A stretch of DNA of 44,343 bases, taken from the NCBI GenBank assembly GCA_015055735.1, contig SVHP01000001.1, positions 74,506 through 118,848 of the forward strand, in the 5' to 3' direction. A model generated the notes under the pieces. That model saw only the letters and a list, made by a program, of their open reading frames with translations, ran no database searches and was not told the origin of the DNA. Positions 8,910 through 17,000 of the stretch are shown here, one piece after another; position 1 is the stretch's first letter; each line of letters starts with the position of its first letter. The position numbers were made by a program, and so were the translations under genes. This stretch comes from Clostridiales bacterium (GTDB lineage Bacteria > Bacillota > Clostridia > Christensenellales > Borkfalkiaceae).

Positions 8910-9413
8910 TTAAACTACTAAGTCCTTTTCTATATCTTCTATCTTTTTATCTTCATCGACGTTATTAGGTTGTTGTCCATTATCATTTTTTTGTCTTTTA
9001 TAAAATCTAGCAAGCCCTATCAAGCCTGAAACCGTACCTGTTGAGTCGCAAATTAAAGCGAGTAGGGTTGCCGGCATTTTTGAAATGCTGTTTGCAAGCC
9101 AAAACGCCATATTTAATATTGCAAAATATCTATACGATTTTTCATCTATAACAAAATATGCAAGAGCGCCGAAAATACTACCGAATAATGGGAACACGTC
9201 GTGCCAATTTTTAAGTCCGTATGCACACACTGCAAATTGTAGTCCTAAAAATAGCACTAGCCACCATTTACTTCTCGCCCATTTATGATTGTCCTTTTGC
9301 ATAAACACTAAGGCCTGAATCATACCCACGACGTTTGCAAACGAACTGACTATTTGACCTTGCAAAATAAAATACAACGCCCAACAAGTGCTTGCAATAG
9401 AACAAATAATCAT
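8910..9413 (-). CDS. YgjV-like membrane protein, C-terminal part of a frameshifted gene
   Basis: A 167-residue, strongly hydrophobic protein that aligns with residues about 50-190 of the neighbouring 195-residue YgjV-like protein. Shared blocks include FMQ-x2-xHKWA, KxWWL-x-LF-x-GL, NW-x-DVF and Y-x-YF. Its first ~48 residues are encoded in another frame at 9410-9571. Inserting one A into the A6 run at 9425-9430 (minus-strand sense) restores a continuous match reading QFKKRATRMIICS against QLKKRNTRIILAM in the paralogue. The ATG used here overlaps the upstream TGA as ATGA, so reinitiation could still make this part. The family function (PF10688, inner-membrane YgjV) is unknown. The C-terminal ~30 residues are charged. 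Confidence 0.7.
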   Translation of the reverse strand: MIICSIASTCWALYFILQGQIVSSFANVVGMIQALVFMQKDNHKWARSKWWLVLFLGLQFAVCAYGLKNWHDVFPLFGSIFGALAYFVIDEKSYRYFAILNMAFWLANSISKMPATLLALICDSTGTVSGLIGLARFYKRQKNDNGQQPNNVDEDKKIEDIEKDLVV

Positions 9414-9571
9414 TCTAGTCGCTCTTTTTTGAATTGATACTCGCTAACTTTTGTTAGAATTGCCAAAACGCCAAAAGTATTAAACAAAATAACGTACCAA
9501 ATTCCCATATTGGTACTTAGAAACTGCACCATATTATCAAATACAGTAATTGAAGACAGCAAATTTATCAT
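9410..9571 (-). pseudogene. N-terminal fragment of the frameshifted YgjV-like gene
   Basis: A 53-codon frame starting at an ATG with AAAGGA upstream and ending in a TGA at 9412-9410. It encodes the first membrane segment (GIWYVILFNTFGVLAILTK) and the loop SEYQFKK, which match NFFGLIAVVLKIVEFQLKK of the downstream-coordinate paralogue. It then diverges after the A6 run (ERLE-stop). With one more A the frame joins the 167-residue frame without a break. So 8910-9571 is best read as one gene of about 220 codons carrying a -1 nt change. A sequencing or assembly error at the homopolymer, a true lesion, slippage, or a programmed -1 shift are all possible. Confidence 0.7.
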
Positions 9572-9590
9572 AATTTTTTCCTTTTAATAA

Positions 9591-10178
9591 TCACTCGCCG
9601 TTGGCGTTTTTCGGCTTATTAAAGACGTTAAACCTTAAAATCGAAACTAAAACCGATATGGTAGCGAACGCATCGTTTGCAAGGGCTATTCCATACTGAT
9701 GGAATATACTGTTTAACAACCAACACACCAAAGAAACAAACGAAAAATAGCGATAGATTTTATCGTTAAGCGAATAGTAAGCGATAACACCGAACAGTCC
9801 TGCCGAAATTGCGAACACGTCTATCCAATTTTCATAACCGTATATACAGTTAACAACGGTTAAGCCTATAAATAAATATAACCACCAAGGCTTGTTTGCC
9901 CATTTATGTTTTCCACGTTGCATAAACACGAAATTGCTACTCATTGCAATAACCGAAGAAATGGTACTTGCATAACTACCCTTTAAGAAAAAATAAAATA
10001 GCCAACAAATATTGCCACCCATTGCTAAAATTATTCTCGTATTTCTTTTCTTTAACTGAAATTCTACTATTTTTAACACGACGGCAATCAAGCCGAAAAA
10101 GTTAGCAAATGAAATATCAGTAACGTCATTTATAATGTTTGCAAAAAAAGATTGCAACATCAATGTATATAAATTCAT
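9591..10178 (-). CDS. YgjV-like inner-membrane protein (intact paralogue)
   Basis: A 195-residue membrane protein with about six hydrophobic segments, resembling the YgjV family. It has a short N-terminal amphipathic stretch, a first segment near 25-40, a cationic loop FQLKKRNTR near 48-56, then WLFYFFLKGS and FVFMQRGKHKWANKPWW, and later segments to about 185. It ends in a short polar tail. AGGATA precedes the ATG. It lies between dnaK and the frameshifted paralogue in the heat-shock operon, and the two probably arose by tandem duplication. I know of no established function for the family; the location suggests, but does not show, a membrane-stress role. Confidence 0.75.
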   Translation of the reverse strand: MNLYTLMLQSFFANIINDVTDISFANFFGLIAVVLKIVEFQLKKRNTRIILAMGGNICWLFYFFLKGSYASTISSVIAMSSNFVFMQRGKHKWANKPWWLYLFIGLTVVNCIYGYENWIDVFAISAGLFGVIAYYSLNDKIYRYFSFVSLVCWLLNSIFHQYGIALANDAFATISVLVSILRFNVFNKPKNANGE

Positions 10179-10216
10179 TTTTTTATCCTAAATTAGTTTT
10201 TCTTTTTTCAAGCACA

Positions 10217-10246
10217 AACTGAAAGACAGTATTTTGCCTTTCAGTT
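10217..10246. other. Intercistronic hairpin after dnaK
   Basis: AACTGAAAG (10217-10225) pairs perfectly with CTTTCAGTT (10238-10246) across a 12-base loop, in the 100-base gap between dnaK and the first YgjV-like gene. Neither strand has an adjacent T run, so it is not a classic terminator. It could stabilise the dnaK message or mark a processing site, lowering expression of the downstream genes. Confidence 0.5.
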
Positions 10247-10278
10247 ATGCTAAAAAAATATTTAATTTACGGTTTTAA

Positions 10279-12075
10279 TTATTGATGGAATTCGGTATCC
10301 CCTGCGCCTGCGCCACCGTCAGCGTTTGGATCGCCGTTAGGGTTTACGTTTTGATAAACTTTACCGAAGATTTCTTGAGAAACGTTAGAAAGTTTTTCAG
10401 TTGCGCTAACTATTCTATCGTTATCGTTGCTTTCAAGTTCGGTCTTAGCAAGTTTAACTTCTTCTTCGAGTTTTGCCTTATCTTCTTCCGAGATCTTGTC
10501 GCCCAAATCTTTGATAGATTTTTCAATCGTGAAAATCAATCCGTCTAACTTATTGTGATTTTCAACAACTTCTTTTCTCTTCTTATCTTCTTCTTCGTAT
10601 TGTTTTGCTTCGTTTACAGCCTTGTCGATATCAGCGTCCGAAAGATTTGACGAAGAAGTAATAGTAATGTTTTGAGATTTACCCGTACCCATATCTTTTG
10701 CCGAAACGTTAACGATACCGTTAGCATCGATATCGAAAGTAACTTCGATTTGTGGCACTCCACGTGGAGCAGGAGCAATTCCTGAAAGTTGGAAGTTTCC
10801 TAAAGTCTTGTTGTCTTTAGCAAATTCTCTTTCGCCTTGTAAAATATGAATATCAACGGCAGTTTGGTTATCAGCAGCAGTTGAGAACACTTGAGATTTC
10901 TTTACAGGGATAGTGGTATTTCTTTCGATAAGTTTTGTGCAAACACCACCTAAAGTTTCAATACCGAGTGACAATGGCGTTACGTCTAAAAGAAGAACGT
11001 CCTTAACTTCGCCAGATAGTACGCCACCTTGAATAGCAGCGCCGATAGCAACGCATTCGTCAGGGTTAATACCCTTAAATGGTTCTTTACCGGTAACCTT
11101 TCTAACTTCGTCGATAACTGCTGGAATTCTAGTTGAACCACCAACCAAAATAACCTTATCAATTTCAGAGAACGATAAACCTGCGTCCTTCATAGCGTTT
11201 TGCATTGGAATAACGGTTGCTTGAACTAAATCTTCGGTTAAAGCGTCAAATTTTTGTTTTGTAATGTCAACGTCCAAGTGTTTTGGGCCTGTTGCATCGG
11301 CAGTGATGAACGGCAAGTTTACGTTAGTTTTGCTCATGCCTGAAAGTTCAATCTTTGCCTTTTCTGCAGCTTCTTTAAGTCTTTGCATAGCGAGTTTATC
11401 GTTAGATAAATCGATACCTTCTTTAGTCTTAAATTCGCTAATTAAATAGTCCATAACTCTCTTATCGAAGTCGTCGCCACCTAGCATATTGTTTCCGTGT
11501 GTTGCTAAAACTTCAAATACGCCGTCACCGATTTCCATAATAGAAACGTCGAACGTACCACCGCCAAGGTCGTAGATTATAACCTTTTGAGTTTTGCCTT
11601 CTTTATCAAGCCCGTAAGAAAGAGCAGCAGCAGTTGGTTCGTTGATAATTCTTAAAACGTTTAAGCCTGCGATTTTACCTGCGTCTTTGGTTGCTTGACG
11701 TTGGCTATCTGAAAAGTATGCAGGAACGGTAATAACAGCATCGGTAACAGTACCACCAAGATATGCTTCAGCGTCCTTTTTAAGTTTTGTTAAAACCATA
11801 GCAGAAATTTCTTGTGGTGTATAATTTTTGTCGTCGATTTTTACTTTATAATCAGAACCCATATGTCTTTTGATGGATGAAACCGTTCTATCAGGGTTAG
11901 AAACTGCTTGACGCTTTGCAACTTGACCTACGAGTCTTTCTCCGTCCTTTTGGAAGCCTACTACTGATGGTGTCGTTCTAGAACCTTCAGCGTTAGGGAT
12001 AACTACAGGTTCGCCGTTTTCCATAACAGCAACGCATGAGTTTGTTGTACCTAAGTCAATACCTATTGTTTTCAT
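10279..12075 (-). CDS. dnaK: Chaperone DnaK (Hsp70)
   Basis: ATP-dependent Hsp70 chaperone, 598 residues. The N-terminal ATPase begins [20 protein letters not shown], and the [17 protein letters not shown] phosphate-binding and [13 protein letters not shown] adenosine motifs are present. The interdomain linker is [21 protein letters not shown], and the substrate-binding domain and helical lid follow. The protein is slightly short because the acidic Gly-rich C-terminal tail is brief and ends GDTEFHQ instead of the common EEVD-like acidic end. GGAG lies 11 bases before the ATG. It follows grpE by 37 bases in the HrcA-controlled operon. Confidence 0.98.
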   Translation of the reverse strand: MKTIGIDLGTTNSCVAVMENGEPVVIPNAEGSRTTPSVVGFQKDGERLVGQVAKRQAVSNPDRTVSSIKRHMGSDYKVKIDDKNYTPQEISAMVLTKLKKDAEAYLGGTVTDAVITVPAYFSDSQRQATKDAGKIAGLNVLRIINEPTAAALSYGLDKEGKTQKVIIYDLGGGTFDVSIMEIGDGVFEVLATHGNNMLGGDDFDKRVMDYLISEFKTKEGIDLSNDKLAMQRLKEAAEKAKIELSGMSKTNVNLPFITADATGPKHLDVDITKQKFDALTEDLVQATVIPMQNAMKDAGLSFSEIDKVILVGGSTRIPAVIDEVRKVTGKEPFKGINPDECVAIGAAIQGGVLSGEVKDVLLLDVTPLSLGIETLGGVCTKLIERNTTIPVKKSQVFSTAADNQTAVDIHILQGEREFAKDNKTLGNFQLSGIAPAPRGVPQIEVTFDIDANGIVNVSAKDMGTGKSQNITITSSSNLSDADIDKAVNEAKQYEEEDKKRKEVVENHNKLDGLIFTIEKSIKDLGDKISEEDKAKLEEEVKLAKTELESNDNDRIVSATEKLSNVSQEIFGKVYQNVNPNGDPNADGGAGAGDTEFHQ

Positions 12076-12112
12076 TTTATTTATTTCTCCTTAATTTTTG
12101 AATATTTATAAT

Positions 12113-12637
12113 TTATTTAACAACGCTAACAGTAGCGTATCTAATTATCTTGTCTTTTTTTCTATATCCCTTTTGGAATACTTGTTTAACGGTGTCAGGA
12201 ACATCTCCTTCTTCTGCAGGAACTTGCATAACTGCTTCAGCCACTTGTGGATCAAATTCTTGACCGATAGGGTTTATTTCTTCAATTTCTAAACTTGCAA
12301 GTGTTTCGTTGAATTTCTTTCTAATATTTTTAATGCCTTCAGCCGTTTTTTCGTCAAGCCCTAAGGTAAGCGCCCAATCGAGATTATCTCCAACAACCAA
12401 AATCTTTTTTATTACGCTTGCTACCCCTTCGTTAAAGGCTTCGCTCCATTGATTAGCGTTTCTCTTTTTATAGTTGTCGAACTCAGCAACGTTACGCATC
12501 CACTTGTCTTTATATTCTTCGGCTTGACTCTTTGCTTGTTCAAGTTCTTTTAACAGTTGTTCTTTTTCATTGTCAACCACTTGTTGGTTATCTTCAACCT
12601 TTTCTTGTTGACCTTTCTTAGTCTTTTTTTCGTCCAT
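12113..12637 (-). CDS. grpE: Nucleotide exchange factor GrpE
   Basis: Homodimeric exchange factor that releases ADP from DnaK; 174 residues. An acidic/Gln-rich N-terminus leads into a long coiled coil (about 25-75, containing KDKWMRNVAEFDNYKKRN, the GrpE signature region). A C-terminal beta domain ends QVFQKGYRKKDKIIRYATVSVVK. AAGGTAA precedes the ATG. It lies 10 bases after hrcA and before dnaK, the standard Bacillota order. Confidence 0.97.
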   Translation of the reverse strand: MDEKKTKKGQQEKVEDNQQVVDNEKEQLLKELEQAKSQAEEYKDKWMRNVAEFDNYKKRNANQWSEAFNEGVASVIKKILVVGDNLDWALTLGLDEKTAEGIKNIRKKFNETLASLEIEEINPIGQEFDPQVAEAVMQVPAEEGDVPDTVKQVFQKGYRKKDKIIRYATVSVVK

Positions 12638-12647
12638 GATTTACCTT

Positions 12648-13673
12648 CTATTCTTTTTTCTTTAATATATCTTCTAAAATTTGACCTACGCCTTCTAAAA
12701 CCGATACTACCTTTTGATAGTCCATACGAAGAGGTCCTATTACCCCGTAAGTACCTATCTTTACGCCACTAGCAGAATAAGTAGCCGTAACCAATGAGCA
12801 ATCGGACGGCATATCGGTCGAGCCTTCCCCACCGATTTTAATACTTACTTCTATGTTGTCGTTCTCGCCTGCTAAAAGCCCTGCGAGTTTATTCTTACTC
12901 GTCACTACCGAAAGGAAATTCTTTACCTTTTCAGAGTCGGTGTATTCAGGGTGGTTTAATATTTTATTTTCGCCTTCTAAAACGATATCCGAATTGTTAT
13001 TTATAACGTAATCTTCAATCGCAAGCATAACGTTTTCAAAAATTTCACGATAACTTGAAAGTTCTTCCTTAAATGCTTGACCGAACGACACGATATCCCC
13101 TAGTTTTTTACCGACGAACAATTTTGAAATAATCTCGCTCGCCTCTTCAATTTGAAGATCGGACATTTCTGTAGGAATATTTATAAACCTATCTCTAATC
13201 AAGGTGTTTTCGGTAACTATAAGTAGCAAGGCTTGACTAGACTTATATCTAAATATATTAAGTTTTACTATTTTATCTTCGCTATTATGCGAAGCGTAGC
13301 CTATCGAAGTGTAATCGGTTAAATCACTTATAACCTTAACGGTGTTTTGAACTACTTCTTCTAGGTTGTTAGACCTTGTAATAAAAGCGTCCTTGATAGC
13401 CCCAACTTCTTGCAAAGAGAGATCGCTTTTATCCATGAGTTCAGCCACGTATAACTTGTAGGCTTCAATCGAAGGCACACGCCCACTACTCGTATGAAGT
13501 TGTGTTAAAAACCCAAGTTCTTCTAGCCCTGCAAGTTCGCTCCTAACCGTTGCAGAAGAAAGGTCTTTCATATACTTTTCGGTTATACTCTTACTAGAAA
13601 CAGGTTGAGCCGTCGCTATATAATCGTCAACAACTATTTGAAGTATTTTCTTCTTTCTATCCGAAAGTTTCAT
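12648..13673 (-). CDS. hrcA: Heat-inducible transcription repressor HrcA
   Basis: Repressor of class I heat-shock genes that binds CIRCE and depends on GroEL for activity; 341 residues, normal for the family. The N-terminal winged helix begins KLSDRKKKILQIVVDDYIAT and continues with PVSSKSI-x-EKY and the recognition-helix stretch SSATVRSELAGLEELGFL. The C-terminal GAF-like domain ends in the conserved GVIGPLRMDYQKVVSVLE. AAAGGGAG lies before the ATG. First gene of the operon and therefore autoregulated by the CIRCE at 13710-13736. It should also control htpG and hsp20 in this window. Confidence 0.97.
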   Translation of the reverse strand: MKLSDRKKKILQIVVDDYIATAQPVSSKSITEKYMKDLSSATVRSELAGLEELGFLTQLHTSSGRVPSIEAYKLYVAELMDKSDLSLQEVGAIKDAFITRSNNLEEVVQNTVKVISDLTDYTSIGYASHNSEDKIVKLNIFRYKSSQALLLIVTENTLIRDRFINIPTEMSDLQIEEASEIISKLFVGKKLGDIVSFGQAFKEELSSYREIFENVMLAIEDYVINNNSDIVLEGENKILNHPEYTDSEKVKNFLSVVTSKNKLAGLLAGENDNIEVSIKIGGEGSTDMPSDCSLVTATYSASGVKIGTYGVIGPLRMDYQKVVSVLEGVGQILEDILKKKE

Positions 13674-13709
13674 TTTTACACTCCCTTTAGCACTTTCCTT
13701 TGTTTTTTG

Positions 13710-13736
13710 TTAGCACTCTTTGGGTTAAAGTGCTAA
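13710..13736. promoter_or_regulatory. CIRCE operator of the hrcA operon
   Basis: TTAGCACTC (13710-13718), nine bases, AAGTGCTAA (13728-13736): one mismatch to the TTAGCACTC-N9-GAGTGCTAA consensus. It lies just downstream of the promoter's expected start site. An additional lone half-site, TTAGCACT, sits at 13687-13694, close to the hrcA ribosome site. Confidence 0.95.
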
Positions 13737-13747
13737 TTTCAAGAATA

Positions 13748-13776
13748 ATTGTACAACTATTATAAGTCTTTGTCAA
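13748..13776 (-). promoter_or_regulatory. Promoter of the hrcA-grpE-dnaK-dnaJ operon
   Basis: Minus strand TTGACA (13776-13771), 17-base spacer, TACAAT (13753-13748). The predicted start near 13741 lies immediately upstream of CIRCE, so HrcA bound there would block initiation. Confidence 0.9.
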
Positions 13777-13796
13777 GGGTTTATGCCATTATTTTA

Positions 13797-13833
13797 AAAA
13801 AATTTTCCCCTAAAAACATAGTTTTTAAGGGAA
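13797..13833 (-). terminator. Terminator of the MacB-like transporter gene
   Basis: TTCCC-TTAAAAAC (minus strand, 13833-13821) pairs with GTTTTTA-GGGGAA (13817-13805) around a 3-base loop with one mismatch, followed by a T-rich stretch (13804-13797). It lies about 20 bases after the stop at 13852 and insulates the hrcA promoter. Confidence 0.75.
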
Positions 13834-13851
13834 GTAATTTTTTTAGTCAAA

Positions 13852-16800
13852 CTATTCGGTTCTAAGTGCAATGACAGGGTCTTTTTTAGCAGCGCTTCTC
13901 GATGGAATTATACCAGCGAAAAGAGTTAAAAGCATGCTGATTACTACTAAAATTACTGCTGCCCCGACAGGTAAAACTGCTCTTAAAGTTGCAATACCTG
14001 TTAATAACTGTAAAATCAAGTTTATAGGAATACATAATAGATAGGTAACTAGCACCCCTAATAAGCCCGAAGTTAAACCTATTATAATAGTTTCAGCGTT
14101 AAACATACTTGAAACGTCCTTTTTCGATGCGCCAATCGAACGCAAAATACCGATTTCTTTTGTTCTTTCTTGTACTGAAATAAGTGTAATAACGCCTATC
14201 ATTATTGAAGAAACAACTAAAGATATTGCAACGAAGGCAATCAATACGTAAGTTATAGCGTCGATAATAGTACTTATTGACGACATCATAATACCCATAT
14301 AATCGGTATATTTGATTTTTGCAATTTCTTCAACCGTATTATTATAACTATCTATCGCTTCTACAATAACGTCCTTATTTTCAAAAGACGAAGCGTAAAT
14401 ATTGATGGTATAAGGACTAGTAAGATCTAAGCACCCCAAAAGTTTCAAATTGTTTTCGTAAGTTGACTCTGAAAATTCCAACAATTTATCGTAATATGTT
14501 GCAAACTGATCTAGAGTATAAGTACTCATTGCTAAATCGAGCATTCCCGCAAGTTGTTCATTATTAAATTGACTTGTTAGAGCGTTCTTTACTTGCATTT
14601 TATAAGTCATTTCTACGATCGTCTTGCATATAGTCATTGCTGCTTCTGTAATTTGCTCGTCAGAAGTTCCTTCTAATCCTTTTAGGATATCTTCTTTACT
14701 CATTCCAAGTTGCGTGGATAAACTGTTTGCAATAAGTTCTTTTTGATCATCTATGGTAGGATATCTAGTTTGTAAAGTTTCTATTGCGCTAGCATTAAGC
14801 TCTTCTTCTGGCATTATGCCGTTTATATCAATATATATTTCAGCTTTTTTATCTACCGACAATCCATTTACGTACGCAGTAAAATCGGTTTTCTTTTGCT
14901 CGTTAGTTAAGTTACCCGTACTAGACTTAAATGGCAATCCCGTCAAAACGTCAGTATTAACGCTTGCTAATTGAGCCTTTACAACCTCACTATTCTTTGC
15001 ATTTTCTATAATATGCTCGGTAAGTTTATAAGTATAGCAAATGTTTCCTGTTAGCATATGGTTTTCGGCGTCTTTATTTTGCCTAATTATACCTTTTACC
15101 TTTAACGGCAAACCGAGATCATGTAAACCTTGAACACCTAAAATCTCGCTTCTATCGTTATAAGTATCGGTTAGTTCAGAATAACTGTATTTATCGTAAG
15201 GCAAAAGCACCCTATATTCTTGTTTACAAACGTCTTCATAACTCCATTTTTTCTCGGTCACGGTCAATTCTTCGCCTTTTATAGCTGCATCTAAGATTTT
15301 ATCGATCTCTTCTCTTTCAATTAAACCAAGCGCATAAAGGGTTAGATCGTCTATTTCGCTGTTTTTATTAAGTACTATTACCACTTCGTCGTAAGAAGTA
15401 GGCCAATCGCCGTGAACTAGGTCGTATTGTTCTTTAATAATATCGTTTACCATACCACCGTCCTTAGTTGGCAACAATTCTTGCCACATACCAGAACTTG
15501 TCATCATGGTAGTAAACATAGTTCCACCCGAGCCCATAATTTGAGAGCCACTGCCCGTAGTGGTAGAAGAACCTGCCATGAATTTCATAAACATTTCTTC
15601 CAACAGTTCTTTTGTGTCCGATTTTACGATTTCGTTTTTAGCGTTTTTAGTATAAACTTCAAAATCCAAGTCGTATCCGTATTGAACGCCGGTAATAGCC
15701 TCGCCAAGCATAGATTCTTGTTTAACTATTTCACTATCTAAATAATCCTTAAATGCCTTTAAGTCGTTTTTACTAGTTTCAACCTTGCTCAAAGCGTTTA
15801 CCATTTCATAAATGATAGGCGCTTTATAAACTGCATCGTTAGGGTGTTCGGTTTTGTTTTTGCCCATACCCATGAAACTTTTCATCATTTCAGTAAGATC
15901 GATAGATTGCTCTTCTAAAACAATCGGATAAGACGATAGCGTCGTTTGTTGAACGTGGTTTATGTATCCCGTCGTTCCTTGAGAAACTGCTAAAATCAAT
16001 GCTATTCCTATTATGCCGATAGAGCCTGCAAACGAAGTTAAAACCGTTCTTCCACGCTTTGTGAATAAGTTTTGAAGTGACAACTTAAACGCCGTCCACC
16101 TGCTCATCTTCGCCATTTTTTGCTTTTTCTTCTTTGGCGATTTTAATGCGTCTTTCTCTTGCCTTTCTCGTTCTTTTTGTAATTCTAATTGGGTATCGTT
16201 TATTTCGTCTTGGCTAGAATACGGGTTAGTATCTTCGACTATTTCGCCGTCTACAAGTCTAACTATTCTAGTCGAATACTGTTCGGCAATCTCGCCGTTA
16301 TGAGTAACCATAATAACCAACTTATCTTTAGAAATTTCCTTGATAAGTTCCATAATTTGAACGCTAGTCTTACTGTCTAATGCACCAGTAGGCTCGTCGG
16401 CAAGTAAAATATCAGGCTCGTTAACCAAAGCACGTGCAATAGCCACCCTTTGACATTGTCCACCCGAAAGTTGATTAGGACGCTTATTTTCTTCGCCCTT
16501 TAGTCCTACCCTTTCTAAAGCGTTTAGACATCTTTTAACTCGCTCTTCTTTTGAAACACCAGAAATGGTTAAAGCAAGTTCAACGTTACCTAAAACCGTT
16601 TGGTGTGGAATAAGATTATACGTTTGAAAAACAAAACCTATTCTATGATTACGATAGTTATCCCAATCTCTATCGTTAAAATTTTTGGTACTTTTTCCAT
16701 TTATAATCAAATCGCCCGAAGTGTATTTATCAAGCCCACCTATAATATTTAAGGTAGTAGTCTTACCACAACCTGACGGGCCCAAAATGGACACGAACTC

Positions 16801-16893
16801 GTTTTTGCGAAAGGATAGATTAAGCCCTTTTAAGACTTCTATTTCGCCACCTGCTACGGGATAGTTTTTAGTTATGTTTTGTAATTGTAACAT
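13852..16893 (-). CDS. MacB-like ABC transporter, fused ATPase and FtsX permease
   Basis: A 1013-residue ABC protein with both domains in one chain. The ATPase (1 to ~225) has Walker A GPSGCGKT (38-45), signature LSGGQ (142-146), Walker B ILLADEP (162-168) and the H-loop VMVTH-type near 197. A Lys-rich linker (about 230-262) leads to TM1 (~287-306), a very long extracytoplasmic domain of roughly 550 residues, and three C-terminal helices with the FtsX block. This last ends SRSAAKKDPVIALRTE. MacB/LolCDE-type systems are mechanotransducers for peptides, lipids or antibiotics rather than classic pumps. The extracytoplasmic part holds a Gly/Ser/Thr/Met-rich patch (near residue 465). AGGAG precedes the ATG. 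No cognate sensor kinase is adjacent and the substrate is unknown. Confidence 0.88.
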   Translation of the reverse strand: MLQLQNITKNYPVAGGEIEVLKGLNLSFRKNEFVSILGPSGCGKTTTLNIIGGLDKYTSGDLIINGKSTKNFNDRDWDNYRNHRIGFVFQTYNLIPHQTVLGNVELALTISGVSKEERVKRCLNALERVGLKGEENKRPNQLSGGQCQRVAIARALVNEPDILLADEPTGALDSKTSVQIMELIKEISKDKLVIMVTHNGEIAEQYSTRIVRLVDGEIVEDTNPYSSQDEINDTQLELQKERERQEKDALKSPKKKKQKMAKMSRWTAFKLSLQNLFTKRGRTVLTSFAGSIGIIGIALILAVSQGTTGYINHVQQTTLSSYPIVLEEQSIDLTEMMKSFMGMGKNKTEHPNDAVYKAPIIYEMVNALSKVETSKNDLKAFKDYLDSEIVKQESMLGEAITGVQYGYDLDFEVYTKNAKNEIVKSDTKELLEEMFMKFMAGSSTTTGSGSQIMGSGGTMFTTMMTSSGMWQELLPTKDGGMVNDIIKEQYDLVHGDWPTSYDEVVIVLNKNSEIDDLTLYALGLIEREEIDKILDAAIKGEELTVTEKKWSYEDVCKQEYRVLLPYDKYSYSELTDTYNDRSEILGVQGLHDLGLPLKVKGIIRQNKDAENHMLTGNICYTYKLTEHIIENAKNSEVVKAQLASVNTDVLTGLPFKSSTGNLTNEQKKTDFTAYVNGLSVDKKAEIYIDINGIMPEEELNASAIETLQTRYPTIDDQKELIANSLSTQLGMSKEDILKGLEGTSDEQITEAAMTICKTIVEMTYKMQVKNALTSQFNNEQLAGMLDLAMSTYTLDQFATYYDKLLEFSESTYENNLKLLGCLDLTSPYTINIYASSFENKDVIVEAIDSYNNTVEEIAKIKYTDYMGIMMSSISTIIDAITYVLIAFVAISLVVSSIMIGVITLISVQERTKEIGILRSIGASKKDVSSMFNAETIIIGLTSGLLGVLVTYLLCIPINLILQLLTGIATLRAVLPVGAAVILVVISMLLTLFAGIIPSRSAAKKDPVIALRTE

Positions 16894-16952
16894 ATAATTC
16901 TCCTAGATTATGAGTATATTTTTAGTTTATAACATTTTTATTAAAAAAATAT

Positions 16953-16988
16953 TGAAAAAACCCACTTTTTTGGCGCTTCAAGTGGGTT
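16953..16988 (-). terminator. Terminator of htpG
   Basis: Minus strand AACCCACTT (16988-16980) pairs with AAGTGGGTT (16967-16959), followed by six T residues. It lies about 12 bases after the htpG stop. Confidence 0.88.
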
Positions 16989-17000
16989 ATCTTTAGTAGT

